Assembly (NCBI GenBank): GCA_011033025.1
Contig: WFMF01000569.1
Span: forward strand, 1 to 64,000
Direction: 5' to 3'
From: Beroe forskalii
Lineage: Eukaryota > Ctenophora > Nuda > Beroida > Beroidae
DNA: 64,000 bases
Under the pieces are notes generated by a model. That model had not been told where the DNA came from, searched no databases, and saw only the letters and a program-made list of their open reading frames with translations. The position numbers were made by a program, and so were the translations under genes. Numbering within the stretch: the stretch's first letter is position 1; the number at the start of each line of letters is the position of its first letter. Positions 12,973 to 24,615 of the stretch are shown here, piece by piece.

Positions 12973-14287
12973 TCAGTCGACAGTGAATATCCTGGATGCA
13001 ATATCCTGGATAATCCAGTCAATGCCCTCCAGCAAGTTCTGGCCGGTGACTGCACTGCACCCCAGGATGATCCAGTGGTGGGTCTTGATGTTGTCCAGTT
13101 CCAGGACCTCGCGTATCTCTTTGGGAGCCAGGGCTCCAGGGAGGTCCTGCTTGTTGGCGAAGACAATGAGGGTAGCTCCAGCTAGCCGCTCTTCTAATAA
13201 CAGGCTGGATAGTTCCTTGCTACAGTCCTCCAACCTGCGACAGAGATGGGTGTATAAGAGTAATAGGGTGGGTGCGGCAGGTTAGGTGAACTGAAGTGCA
13301 GGTCTAAAGTTCATACTTTTTAGGAATCCTTAAATCTATGCTGTGCTGTAGAGTTTTTTCTGAGTAGTGTTTGGATTTTTTTCAAACAGAACACTTCTGT
13401 AGCTTACGTCGTTTCAGCTATTATAAAGCTACTGTTTTATGGAATTATACTCTGTTGTGTGGAATATATTATAAGGAAAGATAATAAGATTGAACTGAAA
13501 GAATCAACTAAGCCTGTACCATTCTTACTTCTGTTATCAAACTCAAAGCTGGTTCATGATGTTTTGAACACTACATTCTGACATGGTCCACCCGACAATG
13601 TAATTTATGTGAATTATCACGCTATATCTCATTACTCCATTGTTAGTATCAAATTATTCCTTACTATCTTGAAGATGTGAAGTGTGGAATTAGTGAATTT
13701 ACTAACAGATGCCAATTACCACCTCATATAGCTATAGCTAGCTTACCAAGTTTCGATTCCTTCAGCGGGCAACACGTGTCTATACTTTGGCATACTTTTA
13801 AGTTTCATGGCAAAGCACAACTTGATGACTGATGCAACAGCCAACAACATTTAAAACTTAACCATGGATAACTATGCAATTCAAACTACACTTTCATAGA
13901 ATATAGGGACAGTGTAAATAAACGGATTTGAGAATTCAATATTCAGAATTTAGCGTTTTCAATGAAAAACATGATGAATGATGGTGTGTCTAACCTCCTC
14001 TTATCAGCGCTATCTACAACCCAAATCAGACCATCTGTAGTCTCGAAGTAGTTCTTCCAGTAAGACCGCAGGCTCTTCTGACCGCCCACATCCCAGATGT
14101 TGAGCTTGAAGCCTCCGTGCTCCAGAGTCTTGATGTTGAAGCCGAGGGTGGGCGAGATGGTGGAGATGTCCTCGCCGTTAAACTTCTTGAGGATGGTAGT
14201 CTTGCCGGCGTTATCCAGACCCAGCATCAGCAGTCTCATCTCCTTTTCCTTCTCCTTCATCTTCTTCAGAATCGTCAGCAGACCCAT
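12973..14287 (-). CDS. ARL2: ADP-ribosylation factor-like GTPase 2
   Basis: Small Arf-family GTPase that works with tubulin cofactors and in release of lipidated cargo. Two exons (14287-13995 and 13234-12973) join in phase 2 (AG|GTTAGA to CGCAG) and encode 184 aa, the same length as human ARL2. Visible are the N-terminal [12 protein letters not shown]-loop GLDNAGKTT, the switch I Thr in ISPTLGFN, switch II WDVGGQ, NKQD (nucleotide specificity) and CSAVTG, ending SRIFTVD. The [20 protein letters not shown] segment and IREVLELD are characteristic of ARL2 over other ARLs. Gly2 is present, but the family is generally not considered myristoylated. The single 760-bp intron has no obvious insertion. 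Confidence 0.97.
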
Positions 14288-15055
14288 AGCCTTCAGACAT
14301 GGAGAATCAATCAGTTATATTACAGTAATTCATGATTGGAAACGAAATCAATTGGGGTAATAACAACACATAATTACAGAGTTAAAGACTTAATAAGTAG
14401 GTAGTATATCATCTCAATTTGATGTGTTGGTTGAAGTATTTGGTGGAATCAATGACTATTCATGATGAAAATGACAGGGCCTATCTCCGAACGTCTCGGT
14501 TTATCGATGACATAGGTACGTATCCTTTTGTTGAAAGACAGAAACAACAAGATATCATACTATCATATTAGCATATTATAATCACGCATTATATATAGTA
14601 AGATAAGATGAACAAATTCAATTTTGATTAGAAAACATTCAAAAATCGACAACATAACAAATAAAAAATTAACAAATTAATACAGATTAACTGAAAATAT
14701 CAACGTAACGACATCCAGTCCGGTTCATTGCTTGATCATCTCAATATCAATACATCAATTGGTCAATTAACCTCTTAATTCTTAATTCTTGAATATTGTT
14801 GGAAAATTTTGGTCAAAACACAGATACACGTTTCCGTTAATAATAACACGTGCTATTATGGCGGAAAATTCTCCATCCTATGCGCTGGAGCAAATTTGAA
14901 AAGTCGAACTAGTTATTAAATAAGTAAATAAGTAGATAAATGCTGATAAGTTATAAATATAATCATGAAATATAAACAAAACTAACTTTAATACTTCATA
15001 CTTATCACTCATAATAATTAATTTGATAATTGTAATACTGTTTCAACTGCTTAGA
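14288..15055. other. AT-rich intergenic, upstream of ARL2
   Basis: No gene seen. It contains the ARL2 5' flank and the 3' flank of the Cys-rich membrane protein gene; both are on the minus strand. Confidence 0.5.
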
Positions 15056-16631
15056 TTAGTGCATCCTGGAGAGCTTAGACCGCTGTATCGTTGCGAAGCA
15101 GTACGATATGATTATGGCACTCCAGTAAACAGGAACCGAAACGAAAACCAACCAGGTTCTCTTCACCTTCTCACAATAAAACTTCCCGTTCTCTTCATCA
15201 AAGAGGCACTGTCGTCTGAAGAATAGACACTGTGAGATCGCGCTCATCCACACAAAAACCGGTCATACGAGCGAATTACTGCGGGAGACTCCCGGGAGTC
15301 CTCCCGTGGCACTCCCGTAGGACTCCCGGGAGACTCTCGGAGGACTCCCGGGGGACTCTCGGAGTACTCCCGGAGTACTCCCGGAGTACTCCCGGAGGAC
15401 TCTCGAGTCTCGGAGTACTCCCGCAGTACTCCTGGAGGGCTCCCGGAGGACTCCCGGGAGTCTCCTGCAGTAATTCGCTCGTATGACCGTTAGGTTTTTG
15501 GGTCATACGAGCTCACCAATCACCTGACTGTGAGATGGAAAAGTAGATTGATCCAAGAAATTATGAATGAATAGGAGGCTAGTGCCTCATACATCTGCCT
15601 AGCCAGAAAGTCAGAATGCTAGAATGGTATTCTTACCGATGGTGGCAGCATATCGCTTCATCAACTGTCCCGCAGCACATCTCATTCTCTTTACAACAAA
15701 GGTCTTTGTTACCCAGATGACTTTTACAGCATTTCTCTCCACGTGGGCAACATCCTGCCGATACCAATCCTGTGGAGATATAATTTTGTAATAATTCATC
15801 TAGTCATTTCTCCATTTCCAAGTGCTCCAGATTATAACATTGGGAACATTGCAGTGAGTATTTTAGTAATAATTTTTAGTGATTTATTTTTTAATGATTT
15901 AATTTTTAGTGATTTATTTTTTAGTGATTTAATTACTACAGTATAAGTGATAGATGCTACTTAAGAACATACCTAAGGTTTTGCAGCAGTGTTCAGCTCC
16001 TCCACATTTTGAATAGTTAAAGTAGAACTCGTTCCAGCACTGGTCCGGGTCTGCAAGTGCAGGACTGTAATATGCGTGGGTGGTGAGAGCGTGGTATGCT
16101 GTTGGATGCTGAGTACCCCAATGCTCACCCTTGTGTAGAGTAGCCCTGTCTGTGGCGGCATTTGCTCCAGGTGTATGCCAGGGATTAAATACTGACAGTA
16201 AGAATGACAATGGAGACTTAGTTGATGAGGATGTTTCAGATGATGATGAATTTGAAGATGTAGATTTGGATGTGGATGTAGATGTAGATGTCGAAGTAGA
16301 TTTGGATGTGGGTGTGGATGTAGATGTGGATGTAGATGTCGAAGTAGATTTGGATGTGGGTGTGGATGTAGATGTCGAAGTAGATGTGGATGTAGATGTG
16401 GATGTAGATTTAGATGTAGATTTGGATGTGGGTGTGGATGTAGATGTGGATGTAGATGTGGATGTAGATGTGGATGTAGATGTGGATGTAGATGTGGATG
16501 TAGATGTGGATGTAGATGTGGATGTAGATGTGGATGTAGATGTGGATGTAGATGTGGATGTAGATGTGGATGTAGATGCAGATGTAGATATTGGAGTTGT
16601 TATGTTTGATGTTGATAGAACTGCTAATAAG
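15056..16631 (-). CDS. Mucin-stalked, Cys-rich single-pass membrane protein (granulin/Shisa-like cysteine pattern)
   Basis: Three exons: about 16631-15973, 15769-15637 and 15215-15056, joined in phases 1 and 2. The N-terminal part is a long Ser-Thr stalk encoded by a 12-bp tandem repeat. Next comes a very regular cysteine module: C-x10-C-x5-CC-x9-CC-x5-CC-x9-CC-x5-CC-x7-CC-x5-C-x10-C (16 Cys). A transmembrane helix ([17 protein letters not shown]) and a short basic tail end the protein. The stacked CC pairs recall granulins; the C-x10-C-x5-CC opening next to a membrane helix recalls Shisa/VOPP1-type proteins. I cannot choose between them. The 5' end is uncertain. An ATG at about 16664 followed by a hydrophobic, signal-like stretch is cut by an in-frame TAA at codon 4. 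A TTTTCAG acceptor at 16632 suggests an upstream exon instead. Confidence 0.7.
15261..15488. mobile_element. Foldback element with GC-rich 11-12-bp repeats, in an intron
   Basis: Its ends form a roughly 41-bp near-perfect inverted repeat (GGTCATACGAGCGAATTACT at the left, reverse complement at the right, plus the next 20 bases). The core is tandem, mostly palindromic copies of ACTCCCGGAG/GGACTCCCGGG. A further partial copy of the end motif (GGTCATACGAGC) lies just right, at 15501-15512. It sits between exons 2 and 3 of the Cys-rich membrane protein gene. The ORFs inside are repeat artefacts. Confidence 0.8.
16254..16595. repeat. 12-bp tandem repeat (GATGTAGATGTG)n, coding for a Ser-Thr stalk on the minus strand
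   Basis: Nearly perfect 12-mers, purest from 16434 to 16590. On the minus strand in the exon frame it reads (Ser-Thr)n with occasional Lys and Pro, continuous with the Cys-rich domain downstream. On the plus strand the same DNA gives an (Asp-Val)n ORF, which is the shadow. Confidence 0.85.
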
Positions 16632-16659
16632 CTGAAAATAGTAGCACTTTTTTAAATCT

Positions 16660-19096
16660 TCATTTCCATATGATGCAATTCGATCAGTTACTTGGCATTG
16701 TCTATTAATTTATTAGCAGGAGTCGAAATAAGTGTACTGTGGTGTTGATTTATTCTTTTATTGAACATTTGAAATCAGTTTTACCTCAAAGAAAGAAGGA
16801 TGTGTGACATTGAATCAGATGTTTCTTTAGTTCCAAGTACCCTATACAGATTTATGTAATTAATAAGCAATAATAATAATATTATATTATCAATGACAAA
16901 TCAAAATGATAAAACTAATATGCAATGATATTAGTAAAACAAACCCAATACTGAGGTTATAAGGCAGAGGTACTACCGACTATAATTCATTGAGTTATTA
17001 ACTGGGCTAGGCGGTCCGAGGTCGATTTCTGCTATTTGCAGTTTCAGATAGAGGGAACGCCCTCTTTCAGGAGTATTCTTGAAAATTGTAGAAGCTTAGA
17101 AGGCTACAAGGCTATTAAGCCGATCTACAGCAAACTGCGATAGAAGCTTGCAAGCACTGTTCTAATACTTTAATAGATGTGCCTTTGCGATTTGTAAACT
17201 CCATAAGGGGCCATCCAGAGATGAGCTCATCGCTTGGGTATGTATGTATGTTTTGGAAATGATGAGGTAGTGATGAGATATCATATTGACGATTTTTGTT
17301 GGTTTTTTATAATTGTAGTTAAAATGAGGAAAAAGTGAGAGTTTATAATAACTAAAATGATCATACCTAATTGCTGCCCATTTGATGCTATTGAAATCAT
17401 TTTGACATATTGGTTTTACATAACCCACAGCATTCATCGATTCTAGAAAATTAAAAAGGGCCATTCCAGCCTTACAAAACTTCTCACATAAGTATTTTAT
17501 TTCAACGCAGGAAATCGATCCTAAATCAAAGACAGGATGGTTTTTATTTGTTACTGAAGCCTCACTTGATAACCGTCATGAAATTAAACTAAGTAAATAC
17601 CACTTGAATGGATATTCCATGTTATTTTGATGATCTGCAAAACGATTAAGATTAACATTAAGATAAAGAGTAAAAATGGTGCAATGGGCCTGGCCATAGT
17701 GCACACAGATGCAAAATTGATATTTCTAGACCTCATTTTAGTAAAATTCGCTAGATGAGATCCTTTCCAGGCAGGTCTGGTCATCCAAAAATTTAAAATT
17801 TTAATTTAAGGACAGATTTTTGTTAATTAGCATGTTTATCCTGTTTGATTGATATGTCTATTTTTGGGCTTTCATATTGGCTTGAACGGTTCATAACGAT
17901 TCTTGATGTCCCAGAATATTTTGCAGAGTGCTATTTGATGATAAATAGGTCACGGTTATATTGGGATCCCAAAATTTTCGGTGTTTTGCAGCTTTATTTC
18001 ACCCCTGCATCAGGCTGGAATTGGGACTACTGTTGTTTGACAAAAATTTAATTCTATGACCCAGGGATAGACAGCTGATGGGTGAATCATGGTGGAAAAC
18101 CAAATGGGCAACATATTACTTCACAAAAATGTGCGAGAGAATGTATGGAATTGCCATTTTCACTCGATGATATGAGATTTTAAAAAACCAACAAGAATCA
18201 ATCGTATGATAGTATGTATGTAGGTTTGCAAAATGATGACCTCATCACTTAGAGGCGAAATTTTGACATCAAACACTTGTTGTAAAATTGGACCAATGTT
18301 TGGACCTAAGTTAGAATTTAGATGATCTAATTTAAATTGCAGTAGTGACGTCACTTCAGCCTTTCATATTGAATGTGTGACGTAACACTAACATAATGCT
18401 CGAAATGATTAGATGAGGTTGGGGTATGTATGTATCTTTCCAAAATGATGAGGTAGTGATGAGGTAGTATGTATGTATGTTCGAAAAAGGCCGATTTTTG
18501 ATGAGCTGATTTCTGGATGGCTCCTAACTTTGGCTAGAGACAATATCTTTTCATGTGGTACAAAGTACAGTTGCCTTTATCGGAAGAAACAAAAACAGAA
18601 ATCGAGCTTGGTTCCCCAGCCCCCTGCCCCTAATAAAAAGCAATGATCTGATATTTGGATAATCACCCCCCCATGAAAAGAATCAACAGTCGTAATAGGT
18701 CTTGCAATTTAACAAAATTTCTTAAATTTATCAAAGATGTGGAGTTAACAACGTCTTGAATATACTAGAATTTACGAATCTCTGTTTTTCGTGAATTATT
18801 ATTAATTTTGAACCATGAATGTATGAATTTAGATGATCATTATCCTTGTTCTCCAGCTGCCAGCACTTAGCACAATATGATAAGTTGCCATTTCAACAAG
18901 TCTCAACATGTCACTTCCAATAATTCAGTATTCATCACTCAAACTTGGTGCGTATTTCAACAAATTCACGCACATAGAGTCACGCAGAACTGTATGATCC
19001 AGTAACTCAGTAACCATTTAAGCCAAGTACAGTTTATATATTGTTAGAGGAATGCTCAATGATATGATGGCTCACATCACTCCAACCTTCACGTTG
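16660..19096. other. AT-rich intergenic with a probable MITE
   Basis: No supported gene. A probable TIR element occupies 17203-18530 (listed separately). Small ORFs on both strands (for example minus 17464-17162) lack domains and splice context. Confidence 0.5.
17203..18530. mobile_element. Probable TIR element (about 1.3 kb) with ATGATGAGGTAGTGATGAG motifs
   Basis: Its ends are imperfect inverted repeats (GGGGCCATCCAGAGATGAGC; the right-end reverse complement is GGAGCCATCCAGAAATCAGC). Internal to them are repeated TATGTATGTATG and ATGATGAGGTAGTGATGAG blocks near 17235, 18220 and 18440. No target-site duplication is clear. Confidence 0.5.
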
Positions 19097-19723
19097 TCAC
19101 TTAGTTTTGTCATATTCTGATATCCTGGCTATAACGTCAGTGCAGGTCTTGTCGATGTGAACGGAGGTAATGTGTCGACCAGGTACCATTACCAAACCCA
19201 ACATCCGGGGCTCTCCTGAAAAATGTGATTATTAATTGGAGAATGAATTATTGTTCAAATGTCAGTGTTTACTGTGCAGTACGAATACCAATTGTTAACA
19301 TAGAATTGTAACATTGATAGAGTTATTGCTTTATTGTAGGTGAAAATTTGGATTACATAGAAACTGCAAGAAATATAAGCAGTTCGATGGAACCAAATGA
19401 CTACATTTTATTCCGGATAATTCATAATGGTTTAACTGCCTCTTTGTGTCTGAGATATTTCTTGAATTGAGCTAAAAAGAGGGAATATAAAGACTGAAAG
19501 ATATCATGCTATATCAGCCGAATTTCTGATCCAAAAGCATCCACCATCCTACCATTGTCTGTCACTAACCACTATCCTCGTTGTACCAGTATTCTGAAGC
19601 ACCACCCATAATGAGGTTCTGATCACGGTCGGTACAGAGGAGAGCCCCAACCAGGACCCTTCCATCACTGATCTTAACACGAAGTGTCTTGTTGATCAAA
19701 CTCTTTACCAGGCACTCCTCCAT
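19097..19723 (-). CDS. NAA38: N-alpha-acetyltransferase 38, NatC auxiliary subunit (Sm-like)
   Basis: Sm-fold subunit of the NatC N-terminal acetyltransferase (also called LSMD1). Two exons: 19723-19570 and 19215-19097, phase 1 (donor G|GTTAGT, acceptor TTTTCAG), 90 aa. Sm1 motif: KTLRVKISDGRVLVG, then LLCTDRDQNLIM. Sm2-type C-terminal motif: GEPRMLGLVMVPGRHI, which closely follows my recollection of human NAA38 (GEPRVLGLAMVPG). It lacks the N-terminal extension of the vertebrate protein, starting directly at the Sm fold. The ATG stands one base after the motif ATCAAATTTGAG (19723-19736), which is also found at the 5' ends of two LINEs and the NDUFB3-like gene. Confidence 0.88.
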
Positions 19724-19739
19724 CCTCAAATTTGATAAT

Positions 19740-20413
19740 ACATGAAAAATTTCATAGAAAATGTTAAACTTTTGGACTGAATTGGTTATAGCAATGTTTC
19801 AAGAAATCAATAAGGGTTAAAATCAACATATTGCAATAATGAAAAGACAAAGCTATTAAATAGAAAGATAGAAGAATGAATGCTTGAGGATTTGCTGGCA
19901 GATTTGAAGTTAAACAGAAATAGGTATAAGCAGCCCATAAATGGAGAAAAAAAACTTGCATGCCGGATTTTTCAGCAAGTATTACTCAGTACGCCAGAAG
20001 TATCGTTATTAAGGTATGCTCAAGTTTTTGACCCAACTATGCTAAAAATGTGTGCTATTGATGCTACAATTATAGGATTATGCTACAGAGTACACTCAAA
20101 CTAGTATTCATATCGTTGCGATAATTTTAATCAACAATAATATAGATCATGTGAAAAAGGATTGCATCAGTACGAACTTGATAAACTTCATGTATATATA
20201 TGTAATGAATAATGTGTGTAATGAAATGTAAAAATAGATGTACAGCATAATACCTGTTTTACTTACTTAATGAGTGATAGCAGCTTAGCATTAATTTTTT
20301 CTTGATAAAATTCAATAATTCCCGCCCTGGCCAGGGCGGTAACCCCCCGCGGTAAAAAGAAAACTGGCCAGGGGTATAAGTTAGAGATTTGAGTGTCACA
20401 GGGTGATATAATA
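19740..20413. other. Intergenic upstream of NAA38
   Basis: No gene seen. A perfect 18-bp palindrome (CCGCCCTGGCCAGGGCGG) lies at about 20322-20339, followed by AACCCCCCGCGG, a motif that recurs in the hairpin at 27144-27286. Confidence 0.5.
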
Positions 20414-21029
20414 ATATGGATAGCCAAAAACAATTTAAAATTGTTTGGGTTACGCAGCCACTCCAGAACCTAAAATTATACGATTAAAACTATTGATATG
20501 AGTTTAAATCGCAGCCTGTCCGTGGCGGTGTGCTTTGGTTACTAAGAAATAAGCAGAACTTAACATTGATCAACTCACTGCCGTTTGAATCTCCCTCAGT
20601 TAACACTTCTTTGAAGTGTATATTTCACGTGAAAAGGCTTGAACGCATGCTAAAATTAATTCTATGTTCATCTCTATTTGAAGATTGAAATCGTCATCTT
20701 TTAGCGATTTTGAGGGCGATTGCAGGAGTCCATTACTTTAATTATGCCGTTAGGAAACACGAAGTCACACTGATTATGGTTGGAGTGACAACATCGCGAA
20801 TGTGAAGATATTCGACAAGAATGTTGGAATGAATTAGAACGTTTTTACCGGTGTACTGTATAATGGGCTCACATCATTTGCGTGATCAAGATATTTCTTT
20901 GTAACCAAAGCACACCGCCACGGACAGGCTGCGATTTAAACTCATATCAATAGTTTTAATCGTATAATTTTAGGTTCTGGAGTGGCTGCGTAACCCAAAC
21001 AATTTTAAATTGTTTTTGGCTATCCATAT
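20414..21029. repeat. Foldback: about 130-bp inverted repeats around a 360-bp spacer
   Basis: The arms 20414-20543 and 20898-21029 are essentially identical by eye in inverted orientation (beginning ATATGGATAGCC, ending GTGTGCTTTGGTTAC). The arm also matches the inner end of the left 22.7-kb repeat (4633-4765), more diverged. Identity this high suggests recent origin or gene conversion. Confidence 0.85.
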
Positions 21030-21648
21030 CACTCTTTTTTGGCAAAAAACTTACGATATTCAGTTCAAGCTGTGATAATCGCTTCTTTTGGTCAATTATC
21101 AAATTTCGCATTTAACAACCGATACTCAAATTAGATATACAGAACGTAATTTTGCCGTTGGAATTATAAGACCCTATTATTTTCACTTTTTGAATTACAG
21201 GCGATAATTAATCTCATTAATTTAATTGACCAATTAACTAATTAAGCGGCGGGCAACAGGTACTGAAATTAGACGAATAAATCGCAAATTCGGCAAAAGT
21301 TAATGATACCGTTGGAACTGAGACGCTATCATTTTTACTTTTTGAGTTATACACAATAATTACTGTAATTGGCCAATTAACCAATTACGCGGCGGGCAAC
21401 CGGAACTGAAATTAGACGAATAAATCGCAATTTCGGCATAAGTTAGTGATGCCGGTTGGATTGAGAAGCTGTCATGTTTACTTTTTGAGTTATACGCGAT
21501 AATTACCTTAATTGGCCAATTAACTAATTAATCGGTTGGTAACCGGTTCTTGAATGAAACGAATAAATCGTAGTATCGGCTTAAGTTAATGATGCCGTTA
21601 GAATTGAGAAGCTATCATTTTTAATTTCTGAGTTATACGCGATAATTA

Positions 21649-24615
21649 GGGGCGGGGCCAAGTCCAATTTTGTCCAATTATGTCCAATTTTGTCCAATGA
21701 TTTTTTGTCCAATTCTCAAAAATGAGGTTAACTTTGGACAAAATTGGACAAAATTGACATTTTTGCTTCCAACTCTTAGGCTGTATAGCTTTGGATGAGT
21801 CCATCAAAATTATAATTCCATAGTTAAATATACAATCCAACAATCCCTCTATTGAGTGTCAATATCATATATGACTATAGCCATGGTATCTTACTGTAGC
21901 TTATTTTCCCTTCGGAAATTAACTACTCAAGATATAGCCTATGTAGTGGAAGAACATCGGCAGGCAAAAAGTGGAAATGGAAGTAAAAATGAAAGTGGAA
22001 ACAAAATAATGCTTGATTCCGTGATTGCTTGGTTACTGTCTGTTAGTACAGAGCTCATTACTCCGTTGGATGGACTATATTATAAGTGATTGCCACGGCA
22101 TTCTGAACCAATACTCTTTCCATCATAGAGGTCCATGACCTCTCTAGGACCTCTACACAGAATCATCGTCGATACTACAAGTTGAAGTAAGGACTAGCCA
22201 AATCAAGCCGAAACAACCCGAAGGCCGAAACCACCCCGAACCAATCCAAAAACCTCCCTGAAACAAGCCGAAATAAACCGAAACAAGCCGAAACAAGCAA
22301 ATAAACCCAGAACAAACGAAACAATCTGAAACTGTAAGCGAATCAACCAAAATCAACCCGAATCAACCCGGGTTATGGTTCGGGTGGGGGTTGATTCACT
22401 TGTTTCGGGTTGATTCGCTTGTTTCAGCTCGTTTCGGATCATTTCGGCTACATTTGGGGAAGTTTTTGGGTTGGTTCGGGGTGGTTTCGGTTAGTTCCGC
22501 TTGTTTCAGCTTGATTTGGCTTGAATCGACCAGTTCCTGTTTTTAGTATCAACGACAGAATCATATGATCCACCGACAACGACACATCAGTGAAACTTCG
22601 ACCTGGCTTCAGTGATACGTCAAAGTTCAAACTGGTAATTGGTATCACTTATATGTCTAACTTCAGAATTGTGTTAATGATAGCAAACGACGGGTTACCT
22701 AAACCTTGTTTCAATAAATCCGGTGACGGTTAGGGTTAGACAAAAAGGGCCAGTTAAACAGTTTTTCGGTTACGGTTCGGTTATTCGGTTAACCTTCTGT
22801 TTGCCCTAATTCGGTTACGGTTTCGGTTACAGTTGGCAAAAAAGTCCGGTCAACCAATATTTCAGTTACGGTTTGGTTAAATAGTTACCAGCAGTTTCCT
22901 AGTCTGTGATACGTCTAACGTCAGACTAGTATCAGGGATACGTCTAACGTCCGACGGGTGACACTTATATGTCTAACGTCAGAATGGTGTCAGTGAATGA
23001 GTGATATCCGATATGTCTAACGTGAACATACAGGTCTTGGTGATACATCAGACTGGTGTCGGTGATACGTCTAACTTCAGACAGGTATCATTGAAGCATT
23101 GACACGTCTTACTTCAGACTGGTTTCAGTGATACGTCTAACTTCAAATTGGTGACAGTGACACGTCTAACATCAGACTGGTGTCAGCGATACGTCTTACT
23201 TCAGACTGGTGTCAGCGATACGTCTTACTTAGACAGTTAGACTGGTGTCGGCGATACGTCTGACTGGAATCAGTGGTATATCAGACTGGTGTCAATGATG
23301 TGTTAGACTGCTGCTACTGCTAGTGATATTAAATCAGACTGGTGTCAGTGATACGCCAGACTGGTGTCAGTGATATTCCGGACTGGTGTCAGCGATACAT
23401 CAGACCGTTGTTGATGATATGACGATATGTCAGACTGGCGACAGTGATACGTCAAATTGGTGTCAGCAATCCGTAAGACTGGTGTCAGTGGTACATCATA
23501 CTGGTGTCAGTGATACTCCGGACTGGTCTCAGCAACAATTCAGACCGTTATTGATGATATGTCAGACTCGCGTCAGAGATACGTCAATAGGTGATACGTC
23601 TAACTTCAGACTAGTGTCATTGACACGTCTTATTTCAGACTGATTTCAAACTGGTGACAGTGATGCGCCTAACATCTGACTGGTGTCAGCGATACATCTT
23701 ACTTCAGACTGGTGTCAGTTATACGGCTTACTTCAGACTGGTGTCGATGATATGTCTGACTGGAATCAGTGGTATGTCAGACTGGTGTCAATGATCTGTT
23801 AGACTGGTGTTAGTGATAAATCAGACTGGTGTCAATGATACGCCAAACTGGTGTCAGCAATCCGTCAGACTGGTGTCAAGGTACATCAGATTGGTGTCAG
23901 TGATACTCCAGATAGGTTTCAATAATACGTCAGACTGGTGTCAGTGATATGTAGGTCGTAGGACGGGTGTCAATGATATGTAGGACGGGTGTCGATGATA
24001 GTGATACATCAGACAAGTGTCAGTGATGTGTCTAACGTCACACTAGTGTCATTGATACATCTAACGTCAGACTGGTGTCAGTGATACGTCTAAAATCAGA
24101 ATGGTGTCTGTGCTCCATGTAACGTCAGACTGGTGTCTGTAATTCATCCAACGTCATACTGAGAGACTGATGTCAGCGATACGTCAGACAGACTGAAGCC
24201 ATTGTACGTCTGACTGAAGTGATATACGACTGGTGTCACTGTTAGTGATATGTCATTGATACATCACTCGCCATGCTGCAATTTAATGTAATCCAGCAAT
24301 CATTTCCAGTTCCACTTACATCTTTCCATTATTCTAGTTTTTGCCAGTTGGAGTTCTTCGAGTGTGCCCAAATACGTACGTTTCCGTTTTGTCCCTAAAA
24401 TCTGACAAGACTACCCTTTATTGTGACATAAAGCTAGAGTACAATTTCATTTGTGGACTTTTAGTGAGTGAAATTTAGTTTCCAGAATTTTTTAAAGTGA
24501 ATATGTCCAATTTTGTCTAATTTTGTCCAATTTTGTCCAATGATTTTTTGTCCAATTCCTCAAAAACAGGTTAACCTTGGACATAATTGGACAAAATTGG
24601 ACTTGGCCCCGCCCC
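21649..24615. mobile_element. 2.97-kb nested TIR element loaded with minisatellites, TSD TAATTA
   Basis: It has TIRs beginning GGGGCGGGGCCAAGTCCAAT. It is flanked by TAATTA on both sides (21643-21648 and 24616-24621). Removing the element and one TAATTA recreates the GATAATTACTTTAATTGGCC sequence of the surrounding 140-bp array, which confirms insertion into the array. Subterminal TGTCCAATTTTG repeats occur at both ends. The interior has no transposase; it is mostly satellite DNA (listed separately). Confidence 0.9.
22195..24260. repeat. Degenerate minisatellites inside the nested element
   Basis: Three arrays: CCGAAACAAG-type decamers that switch to the reverse complement around 22370 (CCCGGG centre); TTCGGTTACGG-type copies (22740-22880); and a long array (22900-24260) of units like ACTGGTGTCAGTGATACGTC(TAACTTCAG), 22-33 bp per copy and heavily mutated. 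Confidence 0.8.

Noticed and set aside
16131-16655. Plus-strand Asp-Val repeat ORF of 174 codons
   Set aside because: It is the antisense of the 12-bp repeat. The minus-strand frame is continuous with exons that have splice sites and a conserved-looking Cys module.
17162-17464. Minus-strand 100-codon ORF
   Set aside because: It overlaps a probable MITE end and has no domain or splice context.
21649-24615. CRISPR-like array in the spaced ACTGGTGTCAGTGATACG repeats
   Set aside because: Units vary in length and sequence, spacers are not unique, and the context is a eukaryotic transposon.
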